From Myxococcales bacterium (GTDB lineage: Bacteria > Myxococcota > Polyangia > Fen-1088), in the NCBI GenBank assembly GCA_003155465.1, contig PMCR01000256.1, positions 485 to 10,440 on the forward strand: a DNA stretch of 9,956 nucleotides, written 5' to 3'. The notes under the pieces were generated by a model. That model was given only the letters and a program-made list of their open reading frames with translations. It made no database searches and had not been told where the DNA came from. Below are positions 1-6,013 of the stretch, piece after piece. Every line of letters begins with the position of its first letter. Position 1 is the stretch's first letter. A program made the translations under genes and the position numbers.

Positions 1-189
1 AGGCCGCATGAGACTCGGCGATGGATCTCCGGACAGCAAGCGAGTGATGCCTGTTCTTCGCCCGTGCTAGAAAGAAGCTCCAAGATCCGTTTCCTGGTTA
101 TGCGGGTCGACTTCGTTGGTGGAAACATGGCCGCTCTTCTGACGGGCGGAACTGGGCGGCTTCAGGCTTGGCGGCAACTGCGCGACAGA
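1..189. other. Left-edge stretch with no supported gene
   Basis: No supported gene lies here. One plus-strand frame is open across the edge and into the Gly-rich gene on the other strand, but its translation is Arg/Ala/Thr-rich with no domain-like pattern and is best explained as an antisense shadow. The stretch is downstream of the minus-strand gene ending at 190. I see no strong GC hairpin followed by a T-run on the minus strand, so no terminator is called. Confidence 0.5.
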
Positions 190-960
190 TCAACGATGCC
201 CGCCACCGTGGCCACCGCCGAACCCGCCATGTCCCGCGAAGCCTCCGCGCGATCCACCGCCGAAGCCGCCGTGGAAACCGCCAGCAGAGTGATAGCTGCC
301 ACCGCTACCGCTACGATATGCACCACCACCAAGGCCGCCGTGGAAACCGCCAGCAGCGTGATAGCTGCCACCACCGCTGCTACGATATGCACCACCACCA
401 GAACCGCCGTGGAATCCACCTGGCGCGTGCGGTCCACCGCCATAGCCATGCCCGGCGCGATAGCCACCACCGTAGCCAGCGTGGAAGCCGCCGCGGTATC
501 CGCCCCAACCATACCCGCCCCGGTACAAGCCGCGATACCAGCCAAAGCCGAGGGGCCCGCGAAGTCCAAAGTAGGGATAGCCCCCCCAGCCCCAGATCCA
601 CGGCGCCGCCAGCCACGTCCAGCCGTAGCTCGGGTAGTACACATAGGAATATGGATAGGCATCGCTTGCCGTGCCTTCGTAGACGTACTGATCGCCATAG
701 GGCATCCAAATCCAGCCATACTGACTTGTGTAGACCCACTGACCTGCCCCTGCCGCTTGGCTTGCCACCACCGGCTGCTGAGCCTGGAGTCGCACCTGGG
801 ATTGGGCTGGCGGCGCTGGCGGCTGAAGGGGTGGTGCAGGCGGCTGGTTATCTGGCGCGGCTGTTGGCGGCTGCACCGGCTGTGGCAGAGTCTCATCGGC
901 CCTCGCGACGCCAAACCCTGCAAGCAGGAAACAAATGCAGATGGTCAAGACGGTCTTCAT
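190..960 (-). CDS. Secreted Pro-rich, Tyr/Trp-rich and Gly/His-repeat protein, function unknown
   Basis: The 256-residue product starts with a clear Sec signal peptide (residues 1-21: MKTV, a hydrophobic core, then GVARA before the DETLP mature start). A Pro/Gln-rich segment follows (about 22-55). Then comes an aromatic segment (about 73-130) with repeated YGW-type motifs (QWVYTSQYGWIWMPYG, later YGWTWLAAPWIWGWG). The tail (131-256) is Gly-rich with Tyr, Arg and His and contains 23-residue repeats beginning GGFHGG. The ATG at 960 is preferred over a more upstream TTG because it gives the signal peptide and has AGAGGTG five bases upstream. WxWMPYG segments of this kind occur in uncharacterised exported proteins of Myxococcota and other Proteobacteria (recollection, not checked). 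A structural, surface or metal-binding role for the His/Gly tail is only a guess. No partner gene is adjacent: the next gene upstream is 800 bp away and divergent. Confidence 0.8.
   Translation of the reverse strand: MKTVLTICICFLLAGFGVARADETLPQPVQPPTAAPDNQPPAPPLQPPAPPAQSQVRLQAQQPVVASQAAGAGQWVYTSQYGWIWMPYGDQYVYEGTASDAYPYSYVYYPSYGWTWLAAPWIWGWGGYPYFGLRGPLGFGWYRGLYRGGYGWGGYRGGFHAGYGGGYRAGHGYGGGPHAPGGFHGGSGGGAYRSSGGGSYHAAGGFHGGLGGGAYRSGSGGSYHSAGGFHGGFGGGSRGGFAGHGGFGGGHGGGHR
253..420 (-). repeat. 69-bp tandem repeat, two full copies and a partial third
   Basis: Read on the minus strand, copy 1 runs 420-352, copy 2 runs 351-283 and a partial third starts at 282. Each full copy encodes 23 residues beginning GGFHGG and including GGGAYRS and GGSYH. 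The copies are nearly identical at DNA level: the block gtggaa(a/t)cc recurs at 271, 340 and 409, exactly 69 apart. This indicates recent tandem duplication inside the Gly-rich tail, a place where copy number could vary between strains. Confidence 0.85.
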
Positions 961-965
961 GACGG

Positions 966-972
966 CACCTCT
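966..972 (-). promoter_or_regulatory. Ribosome binding site deciding the start at 960
   Basis: On the minus strand AGAGGTG lies five bases before the ATG at 960-958. It supports that start and the signal peptide directly behind it, against the TTG-initiated extension to 1017. Confidence 0.65.
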
Positions 973-1144
973 ATGTTGAACGACCGCGTGGTCATTGTTG
1001 CTCCGTGCTGAATCCAACGACAGTCATTGCAATCCCCGCGCCACGTCGTTCCGGCATCGACAACCCCTGCGAAAGCGCCGATCTGTCGGCGTGATTCTCC
1101 GCGCGTCAGGGATTCCGGCTGCCTTCCGTGGCGTGCCGAGCCCG

Positions 1145-1163
1145 CCGTGAAATATCTTCACGG
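1145..1163. repeat. Perfect inverted repeat, 7-bp arms and 5-base loop
   Basis: CCGTGAA (1145-1151) and TTCACGG (1157-1163) are exact reverse complements around ATATC. There is no T-run on either side, so it is not a standard intrinsic terminator. It could be an operator or an RNA hairpin, or chance. Confidence 0.35.
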
Positions 1164-1179
1164 TGCCTATGCGCCATCG

Positions 1180-1547
1180 GGCGTGAAGAAGCAATCGTGT
1201 CCGACGAAGGATTGGCGACTGGTGCTGATGGGCACGAAGCGATCGCTCTCCCAGCGATCCACGGCCCTCGTTCCCGGGAAGGATCCAGTCGAACTGATTC
1301 CGTACCAGACGGCTCCGGCCCTTGTGCGACTGCCCTCTCGTCCGCCCACGAGGACTTGCAAGACGCCCAGTGCCCATTCCCTTCCCGCGGGAACACCTGC
1401 GTCGCCCCCACCGCCGGCGCCACCTACGTCCCGAACGCCACGGGGACAGCGGGCACCTGCGCATGGAAGTGAAGAGGTGTCTCTTCCCAATTCTGCCCAC
1501 GCGGTGGCAATACCGACGACCAGACCGATGAGATGGCCCTTCGATGA
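1180..1547 (+). pseudogene. Possible decayed coding remnant, identity unknown
   Basis: In the plus frame with codons starting at 1180, codons up to about 1320 strongly favour G or C in third position (peptide includes CPTKDWRLVLMG and GKDPVELIPYQ). From about 1310 the bias moves to another plus frame with peptide SSAHEDLQDAQCPFPSRGN, then TAGATYVPNATGTAGTCAWK, and a TGA at 1470-1472. The same frame continues open to a TGA at 1545. Four Cys residues and a Gly/Thr/Ala-rich composition would suit an exported protein. The pattern fits a gene broken by a frameshift and then a stop, but I recognise no family and high-GC DNA can give such bias by chance, so confidence is low. Confidence 0.2.
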
Positions 1548-1628
1548 GCTTGCGGGCAGGCTTGGATCGGCTCTGCGACTTGCGTGGCCGGGACTTGGGA
1601 ACTTGCACGACAGAAGCCCTTGGAAACG

Positions 1629-1646
1629 AGGGGCTCCCCCCTTTTT
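1629..1646 (+). terminator. Terminator-like hairpin upstream of the PLP enzyme gene
   Basis: AGGGG (1629-1633), a four-base loop CTCC, and CCCCT (1638-1642) form a GC-rich stem followed by a T-run (1642-1646) on the plus strand. It lies 116 bases before the ATG at 1762. The C-run can instead pair with GGGG at 1648-1651, and those Gs can in turn pair with CCCC at 1661-1664, so competing structures are possible. It may end an upstream plus-strand transcript or act as an attenuator for the downstream gene. No leader peptide or ligand-binding core was recognised. Confidence 0.4.
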
Positions 1647-1748
1647 CGGGGTAGACTGCGCCCCGTGATCGCGACAAGCCCTTCCGGAGTGACCTCAAAT
1701 CCTTTCTCACAGCACCCGTAGGCCTTGCAAAGCTCGCCTTTTCGAAAC

Positions 1749-1753
1749 AAGGA
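1749..1753 (+). promoter_or_regulatory. Ribosome binding site of the PLP enzyme gene
   Basis: AAGGA is placed eight bases before the ATG at 1762, a standard spacing, and supports that start. Confidence 0.6.
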
Positions 1754-1761
1754 TTCGTTCG

Positions 1762-2970
1762 ATGACACCTAGGATTCACGCCACGCACAACTGGGGCCCA
1801 TCCACCCGCGCCATTCACGGCCTCGGTCGTCGGCGCAAGGCACACCACGCGGTCTCCACGCCCATCGTCCAGACGTCGAACTACAGCTTCGAGTCGACCT
1901 CCGAAGTCTTCGAGTTCATGCAGGCCAAGGGCCAAGGCCGGGTCATCCGCGAACACGAATACGGCCGCTATGGCAATCCCACCCAGCAGGAAGCCGAGCG
2001 CAAGCTCGCCGCCATCGAGGGCGCGGAACGGGCGATCCTGTTTTCCACCGGCATGAGCGCCGTCATCCTCACGCTCATGGCCTACATGAAGAAGGACGGC
2101 CACATCCTTCTCACCAGCGACTGCTATCGGCAGACACGCGATTTTGCCACCAACCTGCTGACCAAATTCGGCATTCAAACCAGCCTGGTCGAACCCACCG
2201 CCGCGGCCATCGAGCAGGCCATCCGCCCTGACACCAACATCATCTTCACCGAGTCGCCCACCAACCCCTACCTGCGCGTCCTGGACATTCCGGCGGTGGT
2301 GAAGGTGGCCCGGCGGCACAAGCTGCTCACGATGATTGACGCAACACTGGCCACCCCCTTCAACATCCGCCCGCTGGAACTGGGTGTGGACATCGTCATC
2401 CATTCCGCCACGAAGTACCTCGGCGGCCACAACGATCTGCTGGCCGGTGTCGCGCTAGGCAATCACAAGTTGCTGGACACCCTCGCCAAGCTGCAACGGA
2501 TGATCGGTTCCATTCCCGGACCGCTCACCTGTTTCTTGCTGGAGCGCGGGTTGAAAACCTTCGGCCTGCGCATGGAACAGCACAACCGGGCTGGGCTCGA
2601 AGTTGCGCGGTTCCTCGAATCCCATCCGAAAATCGAGAAGGTCTGGTATCCGGGACTGAAGTCGCATCCCGATCATCGCATCGCCCGGACGCAGATGCGC
2701 GGGCACGGCAGCGTCATCACCTTCCTGGTGAAAGGTGACGACCGGGCCACGCGCCGGTTCGTGGACGCGCTCGAGTTGTTCCTCATCACACCGAGCCTGG
2801 GTGGTTCCGAAAGTCTGGTAACCCAGATGTCGATGATGTCGTTCTTCGACTATCCGGTGGCTTTCCGCGAATCCATAGGAATAGTGGACAACCTGGTGCG
2901 GCTCGCCCTCGGCTTGGAAGACGTTGAAGATCTGATCGCCGACCTGAAACAGGCCCTGACCAAAGTCTGA
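1762..2970 (+). CDS. Cystathionine gamma-synthase-like PLP enzyme (Cys/Met metabolism family)
   Basis: The 402-residue product is a full-length member of the Cys/Met metabolism PLP-dependent family (fold type I), which works in the cytoplasm on sulfur amino acids. Visible motifs, in order: YGRYGNPT (67-74, cofactor phosphate contact with the neighbouring subunit), FSTGMSA (94-100), TESPTNP (163-169), the cofactor-ring aspartate region MIDATLATP (D193), the Schiff-base lysine in HSATKYLGGHND (K218), PSLGGSESLVTQ (344-355), and the carboxylate-binding Arg in DNLVRLALGLED (R380). The patterns TDCYRKTR-like SDCYRQTR, SATKYLGGHNDLLAG and MSMMSFFDY resemble plant cystathionine gamma-synthase more than Escherichia coli MetB, as far as I recall those sequences. 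The likely reaction is joining an activated homoserine with cysteine in methionine synthesis. Cystathionine beta/gamma-lyase or methionine gamma-lyase activity cannot be excluded by sequence alone. It is monocistronic by layout, facing the ATPase gene downstream. Confidence 0.88.
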   Translation: MTPRIHATHNWGPSTRAIHGLGRRRKAHHAVSTPIVQTSNYSFESTSEVFEFMQAKGQGRVIREHEYGRYGNPTQQEAERKLAAIEGAERAILFSTGMSAVILTLMAYMKKDGHILLTSDCYRQTRDFATNLLTKFGIQTSLVEPTAAAIEQAIRPDTNIIFTESPTNPYLRVLDIPAVVKVARRHKLLTMIDATLATPFNIRPLELGVDIVIHSATKYLGGHNDLLAGVALGNHKLLDTLAKLQRMIGSIPGPLTCFLLERGLKTFGLRMEQHNRAGLEVARFLESHPKIEKVWYPGLKSHPDHRIARTQMRGHGSVITFLVKGDDRATRRFVDALELFLITPSLGGSESLVTQMSMMSFFDYPVAFRESIGIVDNLVRLALGLEDVEDLIADLKQALTKV

Positions 2971-3043
2971 ATCTCACCGCACTTTCAAGACCGACGCCCC
3001 CGCTGCAGGTGCCGGCGCGCGGCTTGATGCTCAGTCGCAACGG

Positions 3044-4066
3044 CTACCCGCACGCGGCCGCACGACGTCCGGCGATGACCTGTTGGACGGCACAGACGGG
3101 GGCCGGCTCGACCAGATCCTCTTCGGCCTCGATGATCTCGAAATCGTCCTGGTCGGGCGACAGGGTCGCCAGCAGAGCCCGGCCCAGCTCACGAAAGGCG
3201 GCCGCATCTTCGCTGTCAGGGTCAAGCGCCAACGGTCGTTGGCGGTTGACGGAATCGTGGATCGCGGCCGAGGAACGCAGGCAGCCGAGCACGGGAACTT
3301 CCAGGCCCAGGTAGTCGCGAATGGTGTGCGCCACCGCGCGAAAGACGCCGGCGTGCGCGCGGTTCATCACCTGGTTGCCCACCAGGCATGCGCCGAAGCG
3401 GCCGATCTCCGCGAACACCTTGTCGGCCAGCGCCGGCCGGATGTGGCGCAGGTGGGCCAAGATCTCCACCACCTTCTCGCCACTCGTGCTCAGCGCGGCC
3501 GGTTCCAGCAGAGCCGCCTCGATGGCCTTGTCCGTACTACGGTGCAGGACGCGCAGCACGGCGCTCTTGAGAAACGAGTAGGCGTCGTGGATGGCGGTGA
3601 CCTGGGGTGTGGTGACGATCAGCTTGCGCGAGCCCAAGTCGAAGAAATCCAGCATGTTGTAGCCCACGCCGGCGCCCACATCGAGGATGACGATGTCCGC
3701 CTTCAGGGAACGCAGCTTGTTTAGCAGGCGCCGCTTCTGACCATGCGTGATGTTGGCGGCGCCCAGCACGCCGGTCGTGCCGGCCAGCAGACTCAAGTTG
3801 GGCACCGGGGTCGCGATCAGGCAGTTCTGCATCTCCCCCACCGACTGGTCGAGCAGGGCCTGCAGTCCCAAGCCCGGACGGCTCAGGCCGAGCAGAAGGT
3901 GCTGGTTGGCAGCGCCGAGATCCATGTCGGCGATCACCACGCACTTGCCTTGCTGCGCGAAGGTAACCGCCAGGTTGAGCGCGACGATGCTCTTGCCCAC
4001 GCCGCCCTTGCCGCCGCCCACGGTGACGACGAGCGAGCGCGGGGCTGGTAGTGCAGCGTCGATCAT
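3044..4066 (-). CDS. MinD/ParA-superfamily ATPase, FlhG (FleN)-like
   Basis: The 340-residue protein opens with a deviant Walker A motif GGGKGGVGKS (17-26), whose first lysine (K20) is the dimer-crossing signature lysine of the MinD/ParA group and K25 the P-loop lysine. The switch I region is DMDLGAANQHLLLG (47-60), and the DLGxANxH pattern is typical of FlhG/FleN-like and related deltaproteobacterial proteins. Walker B is ADIVILDVGAG (123-133, D129), followed by VTTPQVTAIHDAYSFLK (151-167). Such ATPases dimerise on ATP and regulate the placement or number of surface machines. The C-terminal 40 residues are acidic (DQDDFEIIEAEEDLVE), and I see no obvious amphipathic membrane-targeting helix there. 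The ATG at 4066 has AGGGA six bases upstream. No flagellar, pilus or division gene is adjacent, so the cargo or partner is unknown. Confidence 0.87.
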   Translation of the reverse strand: MIDAALPAPRSLVVTVGGGKGGVGKSIVALNLAVTFAQQGKCVVIADMDLGAANQHLLLGLSRPGLGLQALLDQSVGEMQNCLIATPVPNLSLLAGTTGVLGAANITHGQKRRLLNKLRSLKADIVILDVGAGVGYNMLDFFDLGSRKLIVTTPQVTAIHDAYSFLKSAVLRVLHRSTDKAIEAALLEPAALSTSGEKVVEILAHLRHIRPALADKVFAEIGRFGACLVGNQVMNRAHAGVFRAVAHTIRDYLGLEVPVLGCLRSSAAIHDSVNRQRPLALDPDSEDAAAFRELGRALLATLSPDQDDFEIIEAEEDLVEPAPVCAVQQVIAGRRAAACG

Positions 4067-4072
4067 GGCAGG

Positions 4073-4077
4073 TCCCT
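4073..4077 (-). promoter_or_regulatory. Ribosome binding site of the MinD/FlhG-like gene
   Basis: AGGGA on the minus strand is six bases before the ATG at 4066 and fixes this start. Confidence 0.55.
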
Positions 4078-4088
4078 GAGGTGATCAT

Positions 4089-4100
4089 CGTCCGCGGACG
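4089..4100. promoter_or_regulatory. Perfect 12-bp palindrome upstream of the ATPase gene
   Basis: CGTCCGCGGACG is its own reverse complement and lies 22 bases upstream of the ATPase start codon, in the 133-bp gap between this gene and the end of the kelch gene. A second short palindrome, TGATCA, sits at 4082-4087. Position and symmetry suit a repressor operator. In high-GC DNA a chance palindrome of this kind is also plausible. Confidence 0.3.
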
Positions 4101-4199
4101 CCATTCGCTTTAGCGCCCCGCCAGCGGCGAGGGTCCGCGGCCGGTACCGCCTTGCGAAGGTTCAGGTTTGGCCGCCCGCGTGCGCCGAGGGCATGCCGA

Positions 4200-5708
4200 T
4201 CAATTGGGGCTACTCGTATATAGCTCCGCGCTCGCGAATGACTGGCCCGTGGTGTTGTCGGTTCCGCCGACGATGAGCACCCTTCCATCGAGCAACGACG
4301 TCGCGGTATACGTATAGTACTGCCTGGGCACGGTCAGGCTGCCGGTTGCGGTAAATGTCCCGGTCGCGGGGTCGTATAGCTCCGCGCTCGGAAAATGGTA
4401 ACCCGGGGCCACAAGATCCCCTCCGCCGGTGATCAGCACCATTCCGGTGCCCAACAACGTCGCCGTGTGGTCCGCCCTGGCCGCGGTCATGCTGCCCGTC
4501 GGGGTGAATGTCCCGACCGCGGGGTCGTATACCTCCGCGCTCGCGAGAAAGTCGCCGCCACTGACAACTTGTCCGCCGGCGAGGAGCACCTTGCCGTTGG
4601 CCAACAACGTCGCCGTGCCGCCGTCCCGCCCTACGGTCATGCTGCCCGTCCGCGTGAATGTCCCGACCGCTGGATCGTATAGCTCCGCGCTTGCCTCCGG
4701 CCCGCGGTTCGCTCCGACTATGAGCACCTTCCCGCTGGGCAGCAACGTCGCCCTGTGGGTACTCCTTGCCACGGTCATGCCGCCAGTTACAGCGAATGTC
4801 CCGGCCGCCGGGTCGTACAGCTCCGCGCTCGCGAGAACCGTGGAGCCGTCCCCCATCTCTCCGCCGGCGATGAGCACCTTCCCGTTGGCCAGCAAGGTTG
4901 TCGTGTGGAATTCCCTAGCTACGGTCATGCTGCCAGTTGCAGCGAATGTCCCGGCCGCTGGGTCGTACAGCTCCGCGCTCGCGAGAGCTCCAGAATAGCT
5001 TCCGCCGACAATCAGCACCTTCCCGTTGGCCAGCAACGTCGCCCTGTGGAAACACCTTGCCGTGGTCATGCTGCCGGTGGCGGAGAATATCCCAGCTCCC
5101 GGATCGTAGATCTCCGCACTCATGAGAACCGCCTTGCCAGCGGTCTCTCCCCCGGCGACGAGCACCTTCCCGTTGGCCAACAATGTCGCCGTATGGAGGT
5201 CCCTGGCCACAGCCATGCTGCCCGTCCGCGCGAAAGCTCCCCGCAGCCCGGTACCGGTTGTACCCGCATGCCCGCTCGTGCCCGCGTTTCCGGCTGTACC
5301 GGCAGTGCCGGCGGTCGCGGCGGTCCCGTTGCCACCAGTGGCTCCGCCTCCACCCATGCCCCCCGTGGCAGTCGGCGCGTCGCTGGCGTCCGCGGCGCCC
5401 ATCACAGCAAGCGCGTCTGTGCCGCCCGCTCCACTGGCTCCCGCCCCGCCCGTTCCGGCGGAGCCGTCGCCGCCGCCCGCGGCGCTGGCAACATCGGGTA
5501 GGCTGCTGGCGGCAGCATCAGGCGAGCTGGGGGCGGCGCCATCGCCGTAACCGTTCACGGTATCGCCACGATGACCGCCAGTTTCCGCTCCAGTACTCGT
5601 CTCCGCATCCTGGCCTCCGTCGCCGCCGATGTAGTGTTTGGACTTGAGGTCGTGGCACCCGACGACTACGAGTACCGAGGACACGACGAAGAGATAGCGC
5701 ACAAACAA
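4200..5708 (-). CDS. Kelch-repeat lipoprotein, predicted seven-bladed beta-propeller
   Basis: From the TTG at 5708 the product is 502 residues. A short lipoprotein signal (MFVRYLF then VVSSVLVVVG) leads to a lipidated Cys18. A Gly/Ala/Thr/Asp-rich linker without secondary-structure character follows (about 19-155). Seven kelch/galactose-oxidase-type repeats of 46-51 residues then run to the C-terminus; each has TGSMTxAR, a His/Thr-rich step, TLLxNGKVLIxGG, and ASAELYDPAxGTF. Seven repeats predict one closed propeller, usually a protein- or glycan-binding scaffold. The lipid anchor places it in the envelope, probably the outer membrane or surface. The frame is open further upstream to 5942, but that extension (Arg/Ser/Pro-rich) does not look like protein and would bury the signal. 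A GTG at 5702 is an equally possible start, and no strong ribosome site discriminates. It is divergent from the VWA lipoprotein gene, which has a similar linker style. Confidence 0.85.
   Translation of the reverse strand: MFVRYLFVVSSVLVVVGCHDLKSKHYIGGDGGQDAETSTGAETGGHRGDTVNGYGDGAAPSSPDAAASSLPDVASAAGGGDGSAGTGGAGASGAGGTDALAVMGAADASDAPTATGGMGGGGATGGNGTAATAGTAGTAGNAGTSGHAGTTGTGLRGAFARTGSMAVARDLHTATLLANGKVLVAGGETAGKAVLMSAEIYDPGAGIFSATGSMTTARCFHRATLLANGKVLIVGGSYSGALASAELYDPAAGTFAATGSMTVAREFHTTTLLANGKVLIAGGEMGDGSTVLASAELYDPAAGTFAVTGGMTVARSTHRATLLPSGKVLIVGANRGPEASAELYDPAVGTFTRTGSMTVGRDGGTATLLANGKVLLAGGQVVSGGDFLASAEVYDPAVGTFTPTGSMTAARADHTATLLGTGMVLITGGGDLVAPGYHFPSAELYDPATGTFTATGSLTVPRQYYTYTATSLLDGRVLIVGGTDNTTGQSFASAELYTSSPN
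4203..5237 (-). repeat. Seven tandem kelch-encoding repeats of 138-153 bp
   Basis: On the minus strand the TGSM/TGGM/TGSL step of each repeat begins near 5225, 5078, 4937, 4787, 4649, 4499 and 4346. Blocks such as CTTCCCGTTGGCC (plus-strand reading) recur almost unchanged from copy to copy, with divergence concentrated in the loop before the ASAELYDP step. The last repeat is the most diverged and ends at the stop codon. Confidence 0.8.
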
Positions 5709-6013
5709 GATGGCATCCGTACCATGCCTCGCGCCTGGCAGTAGTTTCCACCACCTCTGTCCCTTGAGGATTTTGTCCACATCGGCGATTCGTCGGCCTG
5801 GCCACAGTAGAGAAGAGGATCTGCTATCGAGTGGCAACGTTGGACCTCCGTGACGCGTGTGCCGCAAGTCTACCATCGGTCCGTGTCGTGGAGGGCAGCG
5901 AGATTGGAATGGTGACGCTCTATCCGTTGACGGCACTGACAAAGCATATCAGGCTAGCGTCGCGGTCCGGTGGCAGGCTTGCGTTTCTGCGTAAACTCGG
6001 CCAGGGAGGTCCA
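5709..6013. promoter_or_regulatory. Divergent intergenic region between two lipoprotein genes
   Basis: These 305 bp separate the kelch gene (minus) from the VWA gene (plus) and must hold both promoters unless the VWA gene is read from further away. TTGACG at 5927-5932 is a good -35-like hexamer on the plus strand, but no convincing -10 element follows at 16-18 bases, so the promoter is only suggested. Both reading frames remain open from alternative starts here, which can mislead start calling in both genes. Confidence 0.3.
6003..6010 (+). promoter_or_regulatory. Ribosome binding site deciding the VWA gene start
   Basis: AGGGAGGT lies just before the ATG at 6014 (GGAGG ends four bases before the codon). 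It selects this start over the in-frame GTG at 5831, which would add 61 residues in front of the signal sequence. Confidence 0.7.

Larger units (their letters stand above)
961..1761. other. 800-bp gene-poor stretch between divergent genes
   Basis: No ORF here has a recognisable protein pattern, a signal peptide or a convincing ribosome site. It must carry the promoters of the minus-strand gene starting at 960 and the plus-strand gene starting at 1762. Three things stand out. A plus-strand coding-like base bias is split between two frames at about 1180-1472. A perfect 7-bp-stem hairpin lies at 1145-1163. A cluster of G/C-run hairpins with five Ts lies at 1629-1665. No tRNA-like cloverleaf, SAM-I, T-box or cobalamin riboswitch core was recognised by eye. 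Confidence 0.6.

Noticed and set aside
64..1011. Long plus-strand open frame over the left end
   Set aside because: It lies antisense to the secreted Gly/His-rich gene, whose G-rich repeats remove stops on the opposite strand. Its translation is low-complexity Ala/Thr/Arg, and the minus-strand gene has a signal peptide and ribosome site.
1680..1761. SAM-II or SAH riboswitch directly before the PLP enzyme gene
   Set aside because: A few words (TTGCAAAGCT) recall SAM-II, but the expected pseudoknot arms could not be found by eye; only a covariance search could settle it.
1024..2430. 468-residue minus-strand open frame
   Set aside because: It overlaps the well-supported PLP enzyme gene in antisense and has no family-like motifs; high GC makes long antisense frames common.
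2971..3043. Terminator between the convergent PLP enzyme and ATPase genes
   Set aside because: GCCG/CGGC at 3011-3023 is a 4-bp stem without a T-run on either strand, too weak to call.
4395..5647. Several plus-strand frames with repeated peptides
   Set aside because: They are antisense to the kelch gene, and their repeats are mirror images of the kelch repeats.
5709..5942. N-terminal extension of the kelch lipoprotein
   Set aside because: The extension is Arg/Ser/Pro-rich without protein character and would place the lipoprotein signal about 80 residues inside the protein.
5831..6013. GTG-initiated N-terminal extension of the VWA lipoprotein
   Set aside because: The ATG at 6014 has a strong AGGGAGGT site and leads directly into the signal sequence; the extension lies in the divergent promoter region.
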